Positions 48,001-60,860 of a stretch of DNA of 64,000 bases are shown piece after piece (within the stretch, counting starts at the first letter, position 1; the number at the start of each line of letters is the position of its first letter). The stretch is from Vibrio gazogenes. GTDB lineage: Bacteria > Pseudomonadota > Gammaproteobacteria > Enterobacterales > Vibrionaceae. The notes beneath the pieces were generated by a model. That model did no database searches and was not told the origin of the DNA. It was given only the letters and a program-made list of their open reading frames with translations. The stretch lies in assembly GCF_023920225.1 (NCBI RefSeq), contig NZ_CP092587.1, positions 868,001-932,000 on the forward strand. The letters are read 5' to 3'. The position numbers were made by a program, and so were the translations under genes.

Positions 48001-48975
48001 GTTGTTTATGAGCGTTCCAGAACTGAGCTCAGAACGATTTGGGCTGAGACCACTTATCAGATGCAGGCACTCCGTGATAATCCGGATTGTGCTCAGCAAG
48101 AATTTGCTGCGAAGAAAGATAATGCCGATCCGGGGCTGAATGTTCATCTGAGCTACGATATTCATGAAGATGTGGCTGCACCATTTGTGAATACCGGTGC
48201 CAGACCGAAAATGGCCGTGCTGCGTGAGCAGGGAGTCAATTCTCATGTTGAGATGGCCGCCGCTTTTGAACGGGCAGGGTTTGATGCGATTGATGTTCAC
48301 ATGAGTGATGTGTTGTCTGGTCGTATCACATTAGCGGAGTATCAGGGATTGGTTGCTTGTGGTGGCTTCTCTTATGGGGATGTCTTAGGTGCTGGTGAAG
48401 GCTGGGCAAAATCGATTCTGTTCAATACGCAAGCCAGAGACATGTTTGAGGGGTTCTTTAACCGTCAAGATACCTTTGCACTTGGGGTGTGTAACGGATG
48501 TCAGATGTTGTCCAACCTCAGAGATTTGATCCCGGGCGCTGATTTATGGCCGCGATTTGTCCGTAACGAGTCTGAGCGTTTTGAAGCCCGTTTCAGCTTG
48601 GTTGAGGTTCAGCCATCCGATTCGGTTTTCTTCAGTGATATGGCCGGTTCTCGGATGCCAATTGCGGTTTCTCATGGGGAAGGTCGGGTTGAAGTCCGTG
48701 ATAACGCACATTTGGCTGCGCTTGAGCAATCCGGAACGGTTGCCATTCGTTATGTCGATAATTATGGGCAAGCGACTCAGCAATATCCGAATAACCCGAA
48801 TGGTTCTCCGAATGCCATTACCGGCCTGACAACCACTGATGGCCGTGTCACCATCATGATGCCTCACCCAGAGCGGGTTTTCCGCACGGTGGTGAACTCA
48901 TGGCATCCTGATTCATGGGGTGAAAATGGCGCCTGGATGCGAATGTTCCAGAATGCACGGAAAAATCTGGGCTAA
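45079..48975 (+). CDS. purL: Phosphoribosylformylglycinamidine synthase
   Basis: A 1298-aa enzyme of purine synthesis that converts FGAR, glutamine and ATP to FGAM. The N-terminal PurS-like domain, the synthetase domains ([40 protein letters not shown]) and a C-terminal glutamine amidotransferase ([12 protein letters not shown] with the nucleophile Cys; MPHPERVFR with the His) are all present. The ATG at 45079 gives [20 protein letters not shown], like E. coli PurL; an upstream in-frame ATG at 45028 adds 17 unconserved residues. Confidence 0.98.
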   Translation: MRIFRGSPALSEFRVNKLLERCRELRLPVTGIYAEFMHFADLTADLDRQETEKLEKLLTYGPTIEEHQPEGLLLLVTPRPGTISPWSSKSSDIAHNCGLDKVKRLERGTAYYIESSTPLTEAEQTALQALLHDRMMEVIFTDLASAASLFHSATPAEVTAVDVIGGGRKALEQANLTLGLALAEDEIDYLVENFTKLGRNPNDIELMMFAQANSEHCRHKIFNADWTIDGVQQEKSLFKMIKNTYETTPDHVLSAYKDNAAVMTGSKVGRFFPDPQTRQYNYHTEDTHILMKVETHNHPTAISPWPGASTGSGGEIRDEGATGIGGKPKAGLVGFSVSNLRIPHFVQPWETDFGKPGRIVNALDIMIEGPLGGAAFNNEFGRPNLLGYFRTYEEKVTSHAGEEIRGYHKPIMIAGGMGNIRDAHIQKKEIPVGASLIVLGGPAMNIGLGGGAASSMASGQSAEDLDFASVQRENPEMERRCQEVIDRCWQLGENNPIAFIHDVGAGGISNALPELVNDGERGGKFQLRDVPNDEPGMSPLEIWCNESQERYVLAVAPEHMATFDAICRRERAPYAVVGTAMEERHLTLEDSHFNNTPIDMPMDILLGKPPKMHREATTQKVQGSALDRSGIELNEAVERVLRLPAVAEKTFLITIGDRSVTGMVARDQMVGPWQIPVANCAVTTASFDTYCGEAMSMGERTPVALLDFAASARLAVAESLTNIAATAIGDLKHIKLSANWMSPAGHPGEDAGLYEAVKAVGEELCPALGLTIPVGKDSMSMKTKWHEADGEQKEVTSPLSLVITAFARVEDVRKTVTPQLRTDLGETRLIAIDLGNGKNRLGATALAQVYKQLGDQPADVDDAMQLKGFFEAMQVCVRTNKLLAYHDKGDGGLLVTLAEMAFAGHCGVNVDIATLGDDVLSVLFNEELGAVVQVHEHDVDAVLDILAQQGLQDCTHVIGTVEASDRFVVTHQDQVVYERSRTELRTIWAETTYQMQALRDNPDCAQQEFAAKKDNADPGLNVHLSYDIHEDVAAPFVNTGARPKMAVLREQGVNSHVEMAAAFERAGFDAIDVHMSDVLSGRITLAEYQGLVACGGFSYGDVLGAGEGWAKSILFNTQARDMFEGFFNRQDTFALGVCNGCQMLSNLRDLIPGADLWPRFVRNESERFEARFSLVEVQPSDSVFFSDMAGSRMPIAVSHGEGRVEVRDNAHLAALEQSGTVAIRYVDNYGQATQQYPNNPNGSPNAITGLTTTDGRVTIMMPHPERVFRTVVNSWHPDSWGENGAWMRMFQNARKNLG

Positions 48976-49009
48976 TTTCTGAGTTTATTCTGATAGAAAT
49001 ATGAGAGAA

Positions 49010-49038
49010 ATCCCTTGTCAGTCGGCAAGGGATTTTTT
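49010..49038 (+). terminator. Terminator after purL
   Basis: ATCCCTTG and CAAGGGAT around an 8-base loop, followed by TTTTT. The remaining bases to 49288 are very AT-rich and should hold the ald promoter; I see no gene there. Confidence 0.88.
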
Positions 49039-49288
49039 GTTTATGTTATAGAATTGTTTCGTGAGCAGGTGGTTTGCTCACTTTTTTTTACATATTTTCT
49101 GGCGGCATCTGCTAAAAAAATAATTCAAATTAGTTTTATTGTTTGTTTTAAGTTTATTTGTATTTATTTTATTCTAAAATTGAGTTGAATCTATAGTTTT
49201 TGATGCTTATTTTTGTTGATTTATTGGTTTAAATAACTGTATTGTCTCTTTATTCTAACAACATTAATTTTTTGCAGAGGATAAGGAT

Positions 49289-50407
49289 ATGTTGATTGGT
49301 GTACCAAAAGAAATTAAGAACCATGAATACCGCGTTGGGATGACGCCTGCGAGTGTTAAGGAATTAACCAAAAGAGGTCATCACATCTTAGTTGAAACAT
49401 TAGCCGGAGCCGGGATTGGGTTCTCCGATCAGGACTATATTGACGCCGGGGCGACAATTTGTCTCGATGCTGCGAAGATTTTCGCGGAAAGTGACATGAT
49501 TGTGAAAGTGAAGGAGCCTCAAGCAAGCGAGCGAGCCATGTTGCGGGAAGATCAAATCCTGTTTACTTATCTTCACCTCGCTCCTGATGCGGCTCAGACG
49601 CATGATTTAATTCAAAGTAAAGCGGTGTGCATTGCTTATGAAACCGTCACAAGCGCAAACCGGACATTACCTCTGTTGGCACCGATGTCGGAAGTGGCCG
49701 GGCGGATGTCAATACAGGCTGCGATGACCTCATTAGAAAAATCACACGCTGGCCGTGGTTTATTGCTGGGCGGTGTTCCGGGGGTTGAGCCGGCTAAAGT
49801 GACAGTCATCGGTGCGGGCGTCGTGGGACGCAATGCCGCACAAATGGCGGCGGGTCTTGGGGCCGAAGTGGTGATTATCGATAAAAATATCGATGCTTTA
49901 CGCGATATTGATGCGATTCATCAAGGGAAAATTACAACGGTTTATTCCACGGCTGATGCGATTGAAAAACATGTTTTATCTGCTGATGTCGTGATTGGTT
50001 CGGTGCTACTGCCCGGTGCCGAAGCGCCGAAATTGATTACCGCAGAGATGGTCAAACGGATGAAGTCTGGCGCTGTCCTTGTGGATGTCGCGATTGATCA
50101 GGGGGGATGTGCTGAAACGTCGAAGGCCACAACCCATCAGGAGCCAACGTATATTGTCGATGATGTGGTGCATTACTGTGTCGCGAACATGCCCGGTGGT
50201 GTTGCCCGAACATCAACCGTTGCGTTAAATAATGCGACGTTGCCTTATATTATTGCACTTGCTGAAAAAGGTTACCGCGCAGCATTGCTTGCTGATGAGC
50301 ACTTCCTGAACGGGCTGAATGTCTATCATGGGCAACTGACCAACCGCTTTGTTGCAGAGAGTCACGCTCTGGAGTATGTCGATGCCAAGGTTGCTTTAGC
50401 CGATTAA
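49289..50407 (+). CDS. ald: Alanine dehydrogenase
   Basis: A 372-aa NAD-dependent alanine dehydrogenase interconverting alanine and pyruvate plus ammonia. The N-terminal signature MLIGVPKEIKNHEYRVGMTP, the NAD-binding TVIGAGVVGRNAAQMAAGLG near 171-190 and the catalytic region HYCVANMPGGVARTST are present. GCAGAGGATAAGG lies before the ATG. It stands alone, with its own terminator. Confidence 0.96.
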   Translation: MLIGVPKEIKNHEYRVGMTPASVKELTKRGHHILVETLAGAGIGFSDQDYIDAGATICLDAAKIFAESDMIVKVKEPQASERAMLREDQILFTYLHLAPDAAQTHDLIQSKAVCIAYETVTSANRTLPLLAPMSEVAGRMSIQAAMTSLEKSHAGRGLLLGGVPGVEPAKVTVIGAGVVGRNAAQMAAGLGAEVVIIDKNIDALRDIDAIHQGKITTVYSTADAIEKHVLSADVVIGSVLLPGAEAPKLITAEMVKRMKSGAVLVDVAIDQGGCAETSKATTHQEPTYIVDDVVHYCVANMPGGVARTSTVALNNATLPYIIALAEKGYRAALLADEHFLNGLNVYHGQLTNRFVAESHALEYVDAKVALAD

Positions 50408-50448
50408 TGGTTGATTCGCGATTGAAGTCATATTGTTGATTGTTGCCA

Positions 50449-50475
50449 GTGAGCGGTTGAATTTCAATCGCTCAC
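50449..50475 (+). terminator. Terminator-like hairpin after ald
   Basis: GTGAGCGGTTGAA pairs with TTCAATCGCTCAC with one G-T wobble, followed by TTTGCTTTAC. The stem is strong but the T tract is interrupted. Confidence 0.7.
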
Positions 50476-50717
50476 TTTGCTTTACTCCCGTTACTGTGGA
50501 CCCGTTATCGAATTGAGTTTTTAAAAGGGGATGATTGCCCCTCACCTCTCTTTCATCTCTTCAACTGTGCTGTGTTTTTCAGACATGCTCAGCATTTGGT
50601 TGTCAATGAAAAGATAGATTTCTTCTATAGTATGGATAGGTTGAAACCATTATCACTTCATGTGGTCTATTCCTATACTGGAACCTGATTGAGCAGATTG
50701 CAAAAGAAGGATTCCTT

Positions 50718-50897
50718 ATGTCTGAGTCGTTACCTGAAAAAATAGCCGGTGCTGAAAGTCAGGTTGCAATGGAAACATTGTCTAACTACGAAAGTGAAGC
50801 ATGTCATTCCTTTGCATGTCATCAGTACTTATTGGTTGAAGCTCTCGCCAGTGAAACACCTCAATCTTACTCATTCTGGGATATGTTCTTTTTTTAA
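50718..50897 (+). CDS. 59-aa small protein or leader upstream of katG
   Basis: An ORF of 59 codons with AGAAGGA upstream of the ATG. It begins MSESLPEKIAGAESQVAMET, has a CHSFACH cluster near 29-35 that could bind metal or heme, and ends PQSYSFWDMFFF. It lies in the 655-base gap between ald and katG, 165 bases before katG. It could be an independent small protein or a leader peptide. I do not recognise a family. Confidence 0.4.
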   Translation: MSESLPEKIAGAESQVAMETLSNYESEACHSFACHQYLLVEALASETPQSYSFWDMFFF

Positions 50898-51032
50898 TTT
50901 TTCGGTTGAAACATGTTGGATGGAACGTTTCAGATAATAGAGTAACGGATTGATGAGTCTTTTTATTCATCACCCTGACGTCCTATCTTTCATGGGTGCA
51001 GGAGTCACTCATTAGAGTATTGAGTTCAATAA

Positions 51033-53270
<2,238 letters not shown>

Positions 53271-53294
53271 TCCCACGTGATATGTGCAATGTGA

Positions 53295-53324
53295 AATCCC
53301 CTGTCTGTCGGCAGGGGATTTTTT
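53295..53324 (+). terminator. Terminator after katG
   Basis: AATCCCCTG and CAGGGGATT around an 8-base loop with TTTT. Confidence 0.88.
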
Positions 53325-53786
53325 ATTGCGGCAACATTGGGTCATTCTCTTTGCTTATTCAAATCAGTGAAACATGACCTGAACGGCGTGACTCTATTCA
53401 TTTTCTTACCTTGGACTTGAAAGCGTGGGAGGTTCATATTTTGTTACAGGTTGATTTATTACAGATTGATTTGTTATAGATTGATTTAATGTCGTAATAG
53501 AATATTTCTACGTATTTTGCTCATCAATGTCCTACATTTCGCTGCTTATCTTGTCTTTTTACTAACTCATCGTACCTGAATCTTATTTTTCATATCTAAC
53601 AGCCTTGCCAAAGTTGATAAGTAAGTTGTTGTATGTGCAACAGAATGTGTTATTATTTCTCACATATGAGACATTTTTACTATTGACTTGTTGTTTTTTA
53701 TCTGATCTTCATTTTTTTGGTGGTCGGTTTTTGGGTCAGTAACTTTTACTTTTGTATTTGAATCGGCGTTAGTGTAGTGGGGGTTT
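53325..53786. other. Intergenic region with three 15-bp tandem repeats
   Basis: TTACAGGTTGATTTA (53444-53458), TTACAGATTGATTTG (53459-53473) and TTATAGATTGATTTA (53474-53488) are contiguous and differ at one or two positions. The rest is AT-rich and should hold the chemoreceptor promoter. No gene is visible. Confidence 0.6.
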
Positions 53787-55694
53787 ATGAAACAACTTGG
53801 ATTAAAAAAATTGCTAATTTTGTCCGTCATGTTGCTGGTCGGCATATCGGTTTCAATTACCAGTTATGTACTTTATTCTCAGGAAGAAAAAATCCTGACA
53901 GAGAATGTTTTTCAGTCGAGTGAAAACTATGTCGCATCGAAAGCGGTGGTTATTGAAACCATTCTGCAAGAGAAAATTAATGGGATTCATCGACTGGCGC
54001 AGCAGTATCAGCATCAGGAAATCACTAGATCTGAAGATGAGTTGATTCCATTGACACAGTCGCTGGCGGCGGCCATGAATCTGGATAGTTTTGTGATTGG
54101 TCTGGATGATGGCAGAGCATATTGGAGTATGGAAAATCAATCTTGGCCGAATCATCGACTGAAAGGTGATGCTCGGGATACTGATTGGTATAAGCAAGGA
54201 CAGGCATCTGGTTCGGTGAGTATTACACCGCCATATCTTGGATCATCTAAGCAAAAATACTGGGTCAGTATTCTGGAAAAGATCAAAGATGGTGTGATCA
54301 CGACCGATATGGAGCTCGATTTCTTAAGTCAAATCGTCAAGGAATCGAACAAAATTCCGGGTGCTGTTGCACTGATTCTCGACGAGGATAGCCGGATTTT
54401 GGCAACAACATCTCCTGCTTTGAAATTGGGCGATGATCTTCGTGATACTCAGTGGGGACGTCCTTTGGCTCAACATATGGTAGAGCATGAATTTAGCCAT
54501 CTTGGCTATGCTCTGAATGGAACAGATAAGCTGATGTTCTCTCACCGGATTCATTTAGGGCAGAAGAATTGGTATTACATGATCGGTTTGGATAAGTCAG
54601 TTGTTTTTAAGCAATTAACCGAAGCCAGAAACAGTGCAATTCTTTTCTCATTCCTTGCTTGTTTGGTCAGTGTGATTCTCACTTATTTCCTGATTCAGGT
54701 ACTTTACCGTCCTATTTTATCATTGAAAGAAACCATTCAGGGGCTGGCCAGCGGAGAAGGTGATTTGACCCAGCGGCTAAAAGTCGAAACGAATGATGAT
54801 TTAGGCCAGATTTCTCAGGGCGTGAATCAGTTTATTGAAAACCTGCAACATATGATGCTGGAAATTCAAAAGTATTGTCACTCGCTACAAGCGAATGTTG
54901 AACATATGCTGGGTCAGTCAGAGAAGAATAGTTCAATTTTGCAAAAGCATGTTTCGGAGACAGAACAGGTTGTCACGGCAATTGAAGAAATGAGCTCGAC
55001 GGCTGACTCGATGGCGACGGATGCGGCAAATACAGCCAGCCTCGTGGCGCGTACCAATGAAACCAGTATGGAATCTCGTGAGATCATTGATCGTTCAAAA
55101 GAGACTGTTTCAGCTCTGATTGATGATGTGGAACACTCTGTTAGCGATGTACATAATATGACGCTCGAAACACAGAAAATTAATGAAATACTCAGTGTGA
55201 TTGGGGAAATTGCAGAGCAAACCAATCTGCTGGCTTTGAATGCTGCAATTGAAGCGGCCCGGGCAGGAGAACAAGGGCGAGGATTTGCGGTCGTTGCTGA
55301 TGAGGTGCGTAGCCTTGCCAGTCGGACCAAAGATAGTACCACTGAAGTTGAGCAAGCACTGAAGAGTCTTGCGAATGGTAACCATGCGGTGGTGAATTCG
55401 ATGGAACATACACGGACGCGCTGTCAGGAGACGGCTGACGGTGCCGGTCAAGCTGCAGATAGTTTGGAAGTGATCTCCCAACATGTTATGGATATTAATG
55501 ATCTGAGCTCCCAAATTGCGACAGCAGCCGAAGAGCAAAGTTGTGTGACTCAAGAGCTGAGCCGTAATATGTCGGCAATCAATGATATGGTTGTTGAGCT
55601 GGAGTCGATTGGCGTGCAGTCGATGTCAGATATGGGTGATATTGCGGATATTAATAACAGTCTGACGGCAATTGTTTCACGTTTTAAACTGTAA
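53787..55694 (+). CDS. Methyl-accepting chemotaxis protein
   Basis: A 635-aa chemoreceptor. TM1 (about 8-28), a periplasmic Cache-type ligand domain (about 35-275), TM2 (about 281-303, [20 protein letters not shown]), a HAMP domain, and a long coiled-coil signalling domain whose hairpin tip is [20 protein letters not shown] near 471-490. There is no C-terminal CheR-binding pentapeptide. It signals through CheW-CheA to the flagella. The ligand is unknown. It is a single-gene unit ending in a strong terminator. Confidence 0.95.
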   Translation: MKQLGLKKLLILSVMLLVGISVSITSYVLYSQEEKILTENVFQSSENYVASKAVVIETILQEKINGIHRLAQQYQHQEITRSEDELIPLTQSLAAAMNLDSFVIGLDDGRAYWSMENQSWPNHRLKGDARDTDWYKQGQASGSVSITPPYLGSSKQKYWVSILEKIKDGVITTDMELDFLSQIVKESNKIPGAVALILDEDSRILATTSPALKLGDDLRDTQWGRPLAQHMVEHEFSHLGYALNGTDKLMFSHRIHLGQKNWYYMIGLDKSVVFKQLTEARNSAILFSFLACLVSVILTYFLIQVLYRPILSLKETIQGLASGEGDLTQRLKVETNDDLGQISQGVNQFIENLQHMMLEIQKYCHSLQANVEHMLGQSEKNSSILQKHVSETEQVVTAIEEMSSTADSMATDAANTASLVARTNETSMESREIIDRSKETVSALIDDVEHSVSDVHNMTLETQKINEILSVIGEIAEQTNLLALNAAIEAARAGEQGRGFAVVADEVRSLASRTKDSTTEVEQALKSLANGNHAVVNSMEHTRTRCQETADGAGQAADSLEVISQHVMDINDLSSQIATAAEEQSCVTQELSRNMSAINDMVVELESIGVQSMSDMGDIADINNSLTAIVSRFKL

Positions 55695-55731
55695 GATAGT
55701 GATTGTCGGATACTGAATCGAGATGAATAAA

Positions 55732-55757
55732 AACCGAAGCAAATGCTTCGGTTTTTT
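55732..55757 (+). terminator. Terminator after the chemoreceptor gene
   Basis: AACCGAAGC-AAAT-GCTTCGGTT followed by TTTT. Confidence 0.9.
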
Positions 55758-55846
55758 GATCCGGATAAAAGACTTTCAAGTGCATATTTTTGCACCTGCT
55801 GATATGATGCTTAAAAAATTCAACCTCATGTCAGACAAGGCTCTCA

Positions 55847-56200
55847 ATGGATAAAGTGCAATTTTCCGTCGGTCATATCACCTTCTTTTATCAGCTGACG
55901 CCTGAGCAGCAAAAATTGGCTTCATTAACTGAAACGACGACGCTTGACCTCAGTGAGTGGCCCCAGTTTTCTGAACAATTTACCAGTGCCATTCAATCCG
56001 CTATTCCTGATGAATTGAAGTTACCGACGGAGAAGCAATTAGGTTATGCACGGCGTATTGCCTCGGACCTAAAGGTTGAACTTCCTGACGGTTATCAAGA
56101 CAGTGCTCTGATTTGTCTGGCATTTTTTGCTGAACATAAACCGGCACATGATCGGATGCTGGCAATCTATAAAGGCATTAAAGGTAATTTATTGGGATAA
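55847..56200 (+). CDS. Conserved-looking hypothetical protein
   Basis: A 117-aa soluble protein with a helical C-terminal half (PTEKQLGYARRIASDLKVEL). There is no signal peptide, membrane segment or catalytic motif that I recognise. The ATG follows CAAGG-type sequence weakly. It is convergent with the DUF4250 gene, 84 bases apart. Confidence 0.65.
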   Translation: MDKVQFSVGHITFFYQLTPEQQKLASLTETTTLDLSEWPQFSEQFTSAIQSAIPDELKLPTEKQLGYARRIASDLKVELPDGYQDSALICLAFFAEHKPAHDRMLAIYKGIKGNLLG

Positions 56201-56284
56201 ACGGATGACGGGAAGGGGATGATGTATTTGCTTCCCGTCAATTGTAACGGAATCAGAATTGATCGCAGCAGCGAACTGACTCTG

Positions 56285-56479
56285 TTAACGGAATTGGCCG
56301 ACTTCAGGAAGGAATTCAAATCCAGCGCTCGCAAGACGATCGATCAACGCTTGTTTATCGAGTTCGTAATAAGATGCAAGCTGATCCAGATCTCCGGCAA
56401 AATCATCCCGTAACTTCGTATTGACCAAACTGAACAGCAGAATCGGATCCATCGTGGCAAAGTTGGCAAGATTCATCAT
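56285..56479 (-). CDS. DUF4250 domain protein
   Basis: A 64-aa protein of the DUF4250 family ([39 protein letters not shown]), role unknown. The ATG at 56479 overlaps the yaeP stop by four bases; a second ATG at 56476 is adjacent. It lies in a yaeP operon downstream of proS on the same strand. Confidence 0.8.
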   Translation of the reverse strand: MMNLANFATMDPILLFSLVNTKLRDDFAGDLDQLASYYELDKQALIDRLASAGFEFLPEVGQFR

Positions 56480-56682
56480 TTATCCTCAAAGTCTGAAATC
56501 AATAAATTGGCAGCAGCAAAGGCGGCTTGCTCACGAGTCTCCTGTGGGAGAGATACATCGGCAGCGATACTGTTGAGTGCGCGCAGAGCACAACTGATCG
56601 CTTGAGGGATGTAAGCCTGATCGCCACTGCCAATCTGGGCGTATCGCTCACGGATTAAATCACAGCAATCGTATACTTTCAT
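56476..56682 (-). CDS. yaeP: UPF0253 family protein YaeP
   Basis: A 68-aa YaeP-like protein ([36 protein letters not shown]). Function is unknown; the gene lies close to proS in many gammaproteobacteria. The ATG at 56682 is chosen because family similarity begins there; the frame extends to 56754 over non-coding sequence. Confidence 0.88.
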   Translation of the reverse strand: MKVYDCCDLIRERYAQIGSGDQAYIPQAISCALRALNSIAADVSLPQETREQAAFAAANLLISDFEDK

Positions 56683-56762
56683 AATGGGTATCCTTGCAAT
56701 TGTTTTTGGGTCATGCCAATGAAAAAGGGTTGCCAGAGCAACCCTTTCGCACAAGCCAATCG

Positions 56763-58481
56763 TTATCGAGTAAGCTGCGTCTGAAGATGTGCGACAACGT
56801 CACCCATCGGTACGGAAGTTTTTTCGCCGGACCGACGGTTTTTGTATTCGAAATTGCCTTCATCCATACTGCGGTCACCGATAATGATCATGTGTGGAAT
56901 CCCGATCAGTTCCATATCGGAAAACATCACGCCGGGGCGCTCTTTGCGATCATCGAACAGGACATCAATACCTTGCGCTTGTAAGTCAGCGTATAATTTT
57001 TCTGCTGCTTCTTGAACACGCTCGGATTTATGCATATTCATCGGTACGATCACGACTTCAAACGGTGCAATAGCATCCGGCCAGATAATACCATTCTGGT
57101 CATTATTCTGCTCGATTGAGGCAGCAACAACCCGTGTACATCCGATTCCGTAGCACCCCATTTCCATGGTGACGCTTTTACCATCCGGGCCCAACACATT
57201 GGCTTTCATTGATTCTGAATAGTTGGTGCCCAACTGGAAGATGTGGCCGACTTCAATGCCTCGTTTTAGGAGGAGCGTACCTTGTCCGCATGGACTTGGA
57301 TCGCCTTCAACGACATTACGCAGATCGGCAACTTGCCCGAGTTCAACGTCACGGCCCCAGTTAATCCCGAAGTAATGTTTATCATCGATGTTCGCACCTG
57401 CCGCGAAGTCGCTCATCACCGCGACGGAACGGTCAACCACACATGGTAATTTCAGACCGACAGGCCCCAGCGAGCCCGGCCCTGCGCCGACGAGTGCACG
57501 AATCTCTTCTTCGGTGGCAAACGTCAGTGGCGCTGCAACTTCAGGTAAGTTTTCTGCTTTCACTTCATTCAGCTCATGATCACCGCGAACCAACAAAGCA
57601 ATAATAGGTGCTTCAACATGATCCGATGCTTTGACGTAAAGTGTTTTGATCGTCTTTTCAATCGGCAAATCAAACTGTTCAACCAACTGGGCGATGGTTT
57701 TGGCATTCGGCGTATCGACCAGAGTCATTGTCTGTGTCGGTTCCGCTCGTGTTGTTGCCGGAGCCAACGCTTCTGCTTTTTCAAGGTTGGCTGCGTAATC
57801 TGACTCAGTTGAGAAGGCAATTAAATCTTCACCACTTTCAGCCAGGACGTGGAATTCTTGTGAACCACTGCCACCGATAGCGCCTGAATCAGCCAGCACA
57901 GGACGGTAATCGAGACCCATACGATTGAAAATACGGCAGTAAGCGGTATGCATATCCTGATAGGTTGCTTCCAGACTTTCCCGATCGATGTGGAAAGAGT
58001 ATGCATCTTTCATGATGAATTCTCGTGAACGCATCACACCGAAACGGGGACGAACTTCATCACGGAACTTCGTTTGAATCTGATACAAACTCAAAGGCAA
58101 CTGTTTATAGGATTTGACTTCGTTACGAATCATGTCGGTGATGACTTCTTCATGAGTCGGTCCCAGTACAAACGGTCGGTCGTGGCGGTCTGCAATCCGC
58201 AGTAATTCGGGGCCGAACTTATCCCAGCGGCCAGTTTCCTGCCATAGCTCCGAAGGTTGGACAACCGGCATCAGTGTTTCTACGGCACCGGCTTTGTTCA
58301 TTTCTTCCCGAATAATATTCTCGACTTTACGCAGCACACGCAGCCCGGTCGGTAACCAAGTATAAAGGCCGGAAGCGAGTTTCCGAATCATACCAGCCCG
58401 TAGCATGAGCTGATGGCTGACGATTTCTGCGTCGTTTGGTGTCTCCTTCAATGTTGAAAGAAGATATTTACTGGTACGCAT
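56763..58481 (-). CDS. proS: Prolyl-tRNA synthetase
   Basis: A 572-aa class II synthetase of the bacterial type with the editing (INS) domain between motifs 2 and 3. Motif 1 includes [20 protein letters not shown], motif 2 [16 protein letters not shown] [19 protein letters not shown], and motif 3 the C-terminal [17 protein letters not shown]. Length equals E. coli ProS. The ATG at 58481 gives [20 protein letters not shown]; an ATG at 58493 adds four residues. Confidence 0.97.
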   Translation of the reverse strand: MRTSKYLLSTLKETPNDAEIVSHQLMLRAGMIRKLASGLYTWLPTGLRVLRKVENIIREEMNKAGAVETLMPVVQPSELWQETGRWDKFGPELLRIADRHDRPFVLGPTHEEVITDMIRNEVKSYKQLPLSLYQIQTKFRDEVRPRFGVMRSREFIMKDAYSFHIDRESLEATYQDMHTAYCRIFNRMGLDYRPVLADSGAIGGSGSQEFHVLAESGEDLIAFSTESDYAANLEKAEALAPATTRAEPTQTMTLVDTPNAKTIAQLVEQFDLPIEKTIKTLYVKASDHVEAPIIALLVRGDHELNEVKAENLPEVAAPLTFATEEEIRALVGAGPGSLGPVGLKLPCVVDRSVAVMSDFAAGANIDDKHYFGINWGRDVELGQVADLRNVVEGDPSPCGQGTLLLKRGIEVGHIFQLGTNYSESMKANVLGPDGKSVTMEMGCYGIGCTRVVAASIEQNNDQNGIIWPDAIAPFEVVIVPMNMHKSERVQEAAEKLYADLQAQGIDVLFDDRKERPGVMFSDMELIGIPHMIIIGDRSMDEGNFEYKNRRSGEKTSVPMGDVVAHLQTQLTR

Positions 58482-58573
58482 GATGGTATCCATTCATTAA
58501 GTTATACAACAACCCTCGGTTGATTTGAGGGCGCATTAAATTAGCCGTCAATAATATCAGTCATTTTCGTTTG

Positions 58574-59281
58574 TCAAAAGCGTTCTATTGCGGTAACCGT
58601 GATGATCGACTGACTGACACAGAATTTGACGTTCAGATCGAACAAATTCACCGCATATTCTTTCTCGTCGGGTTTGTCTTTTTTATAAGCCGGACGAGGA
58701 TCCTGCGCTAAAACCTGAGTAATGACGGCTTCAATTTCATTCGCTCGGGGATGGGTGGTGAGTGATTGGCGCGCGACATCACTGAAGCGGACATCCGTCG
58801 ATGTCGGTTCGCGGTCGGCATACCCGCCGTGGGCATGTTCAATTCGGTCAGCATAAGGGAGGTAAGGTTTAATATCGATAATCGGTGTGCCATCCACCAA
58901 ATCAACGCTGCCGATGTCGAGCCATGTTTGGTTGCCTTCCTGACGGATACCGTGTAATTCGACCGCTGACATACCAATGCCGTTGGGACGAAAGGTTGAG
59001 CGGGATGCAAAGACGCCGATACGTTCGTTACCGCCAAGCCGGGGCGGGCGGACGGTTGGTTTCCAGCCGGCACTGAGATTCTGATCGAATAAGAACAGGA
59101 GCCACAGATGGCTGAATTGCTCGATACCACGGACTGACTCCGGACAGTTCGCTTCACCCATCAGTTGAATTTGAGCGGTTGCCGCCGGGACTAGCCGGGG
59201 TTGTCGTGGTACCGCAAATTTCTCTTTGTAAGGACTATGAATGATGCCAATCGGAGCGAGCGTATGGCCGTTTGGTGTCAT
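58574..59281 (-). CDS. trmO: tRNA (t6A37) methyltransferase TrmO
   Basis: A 235-aa TsaA/TrmO-family SAM-dependent methyltransferase that N6-methylates t6A37 in threonine t[23 protein letters not shown] at the start, [29 protein letters not shown] and [11 protein letters not shown] are characteristic. It overlaps the yaiI gene by four bases and lies downstream of it in a three-gene minus-strand operon. Confidence 0.94.
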   Translation of the reverse strand: MTPNGHTLAPIGIIHSPYKEKFAVPRQPRLVPAATAQIQLMGEANCPESVRGIEQFSHLWLLFLFDQNLSAGWKPTVRPPRLGGNERIGVFASRSTFRPNGIGMSAVELHGIRQEGNQTWLDIGSVDLVDGTPIIDIKPYLPYADRIEHAHGGYADREPTSTDVRFSDVARQSLTTHPRANEIEAVITQVLAQDPRPAYKKDKPDEKEYAVNLFDLNVKFCVSQSIITVTAIERF

Positions 59282-59748
59282 GATTTCGGCCCTGACGCTG
59301 CCCGGGTTGATTTGGCTAAAATCCGGTCAAGATGGTTGGCAAAGTCACGGCGTTCGGCTTGGCTCATGACAGGAGGCCCGCCGGTTTGAACCCCGCTGGC
59401 GCGCATGGTTTCCATAAAATCGCGCATGGTGAGCCGGGCTTTAATTGTATCAAGGGTAAACCAGTCGCCACGCGGACTTAATGCCATGGCTTGGTGTTCC
59501 AAAATTTCACTGGCAAGCGGAATGTCGGATGTGATCACCAGATCATCGGCGGCAACCCGGCGGACGATTTCGTTGTCGGCAACATCAAAACCGCTTTCTA
59601 CTTGTAAGAAGCGGATATTGTCGCGGCGGGGTAGCGGAATCACGTGATTCGCAACAAAAGTACATTTGACTCCGGTACGCTCGACAGCCCGCAGAATGAC
59701 CTCTCGGATGACTTTCGGACAGGCGTCGGCATCGACCCATATATTCAT
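59278..59748 (-). CDS. yaiI: UPF0178 (DUF188) family protein YaiI
   Basis: A 156-aa protein with the PIN-like DUF188 fold: [37 protein letters not shown] and the C-terminal [20 protein letters not shown]. The conserved acidic residues suggest a metal-dependent nuclease, but function is not established. Its start overlaps the upstream gene and its stop overlaps trmO, so the three are translated together. Confidence 0.9.
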   Translation of the reverse strand: MNIWVDADACPKVIREVILRAVERTGVKCTFVANHVIPLPRRDNIRFLQVESGFDVADNEIVRRVAADDLVITSDIPLASEILEHQAMALSPRGDWFTLDTIKARLTMRDFMETMRASGVQTGGPPVMSQAERRDFANHLDRILAKSTRAASGPKS

Positions 59749-60044
59749 AATTTCTGACCTGACTGTTGTTCTAGTTGTGCGACTCGGGAGACAAGATCAG
59801 CAATTTGCTGTTCAAGCCGGGCAATTCTTTGTTCGGTTTCAGATGACGCCGAAGACTCAACCGCAACCTCGACCTTGGGAATTTGCTGAGATGATTTCCA
59901 GCGTTTGATGGTGGTGACAATGGCGGGAATGGGTATTTTGGTACTCAGACGCGCTTTGATCAGTGCGACTGTCGGTTCCTTGCCTTCATTGACTAATTGT
60001 AAAATCACAGATTCAAGCTCTTGTGATATGTCTTTTGTCAGCAT
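59745..60044 (-). CDS. Small protein with a C-terminal coiled coil
   Basis: A 99-aa protein. Residues 1-50 look like a small DNA-binding-type helical domain ([20 protein letters not shown]), then a Ser/Ala linker, then a leucine zipper-like coiled coil at about 72-93 ([20 protein letters not shown]). It is first in the operon with yaiI and trmO. A regulator is conceivable, but no family is recognised with confidence. Confidence 0.7.
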   Translation of the reverse strand: MLTKDISQELESVILQLVNEGKEPTVALIKARLSTKIPIPAIVTTIKRWKSSQQIPKVEVAVESSASSETEQRIARLEQQIADLVSRVAQLEQQSGQKL

Positions 60045-60132
60045 AAGTATCCTTTTTTGAGACCTTCAACGTAAGTGCTGTTATGGCACGATTTTACGCT
60101 GGATAGCGCTGCAACAAAAGTGCTAATTGGTT

Positions 60133-60150
60133 TGTAAGAGATCGCTTACA
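60133..60150. promoter_or_regulatory. GacA/UvrY/VarA activator box of the csrB-type RNA
   Basis: TGTAAGAGATCGCTTACA is an exact match to the consensus TGTAAG-N6-CTTACA bound by GacA-family response regulators (VarA in Vibrio). It lies about 100 bases upstream of the inferred start of the RNA. Confidence 0.9.
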
Positions 60151-60239
60151 AGTGCTGTGAGATATAGCGGTATTTGTAATAGAGTAAATACTCCAGTGTT
60201 AGTTAAGTTGTTGATTATTATTTATTTTAATGGAGTTTA

Positions 60240-60740
60240 ACGCGGCTGTCTATAAAGTGAGCGGACCAGTGTATTGTCGGAAAAATGCAAACGTCGTACA
60301 GTGAACAGGTCGGCAGGGAACGACATGGATAAAGCATTAAGGATGATGTCTTCGGGAATGAAGACGGATGTTAGGGATGCATTCAGGCTGGAGTGCTGAG
60401 GACAGCGTAGGGAAGCGACAACAGGCGTGATGTCTGTTGCAGGAAGCGTAAAAGATCACGTTGAACAATCATCACTTTACTTTGAACCATTTGAATAAAA
60501 TGATGCCAGCGTGATTGGAAATCATCAGGATGATGAAGGAAACCGCTTAAGGACGAGTGATGTGTACTGAATACGGGAAATTCAGTGTTATGGATAACAG
60601 AGGACACCGCTTGGATGCGATGCAGCAAGGATAGGTTGAAGGATTAGCCTTTGTTATGGATGATGCAGGAAGCTCTTATTGGTGGCCGGAGCGCTACTGT
60701 TAAGACTGAGCCCCGATGCCGTTATGGTGTCGGGGCTTTC
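60240..60740 (+). ncRNA. csrB: CsrB/CsrC-type CsrA-sequestering sRNA
   Basis: About 500 bases with some 25 GGA motifs on the plus strand, many in predicted hairpin loops (CATCAGGATGATG, TCTTCGGGAATGAAGA, TTCAGGCTGGAGTGCTGAGG), the hallmark of RNAs that titrate CsrA. A perfect VarA-type box lies upstream, and AGCCCCGA...TCGGGGCT at 60709-60737 forms a terminal hairpin, though with only three T residues after it. As I recall, csrB is near yqcC-truC in E. coli too. Both ends are estimates. Vibrio usually has several such RNAs (CsrB, C, D); which one this is cannot be told. Confidence 0.87.
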
Positions 60741-60860
60741 CGCCATTTCTATTCCGAGACTGGCATCCACCATACCTGTAAATTTAATCAATTTTCATTG
60801 GTTTAACATTGACGTTCGCAGAGAATCATCGGGTTCGGGCGAATGGAACAAGGATGAATT

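Noticed and set aside
53444..53488. Three 15-bp repeats considered as origin iterons
   Set aside because: There are only three units, with no replication gene or DnaA box cluster nearby.
60383..60628. An 81-codon minus-strand open frame in the gap before the GNAT gene
   Set aside because: It lies entirely within the csrB-type RNA and is antisense to its GGA hairpins; there is no ribosome binding site or protein-like pattern.
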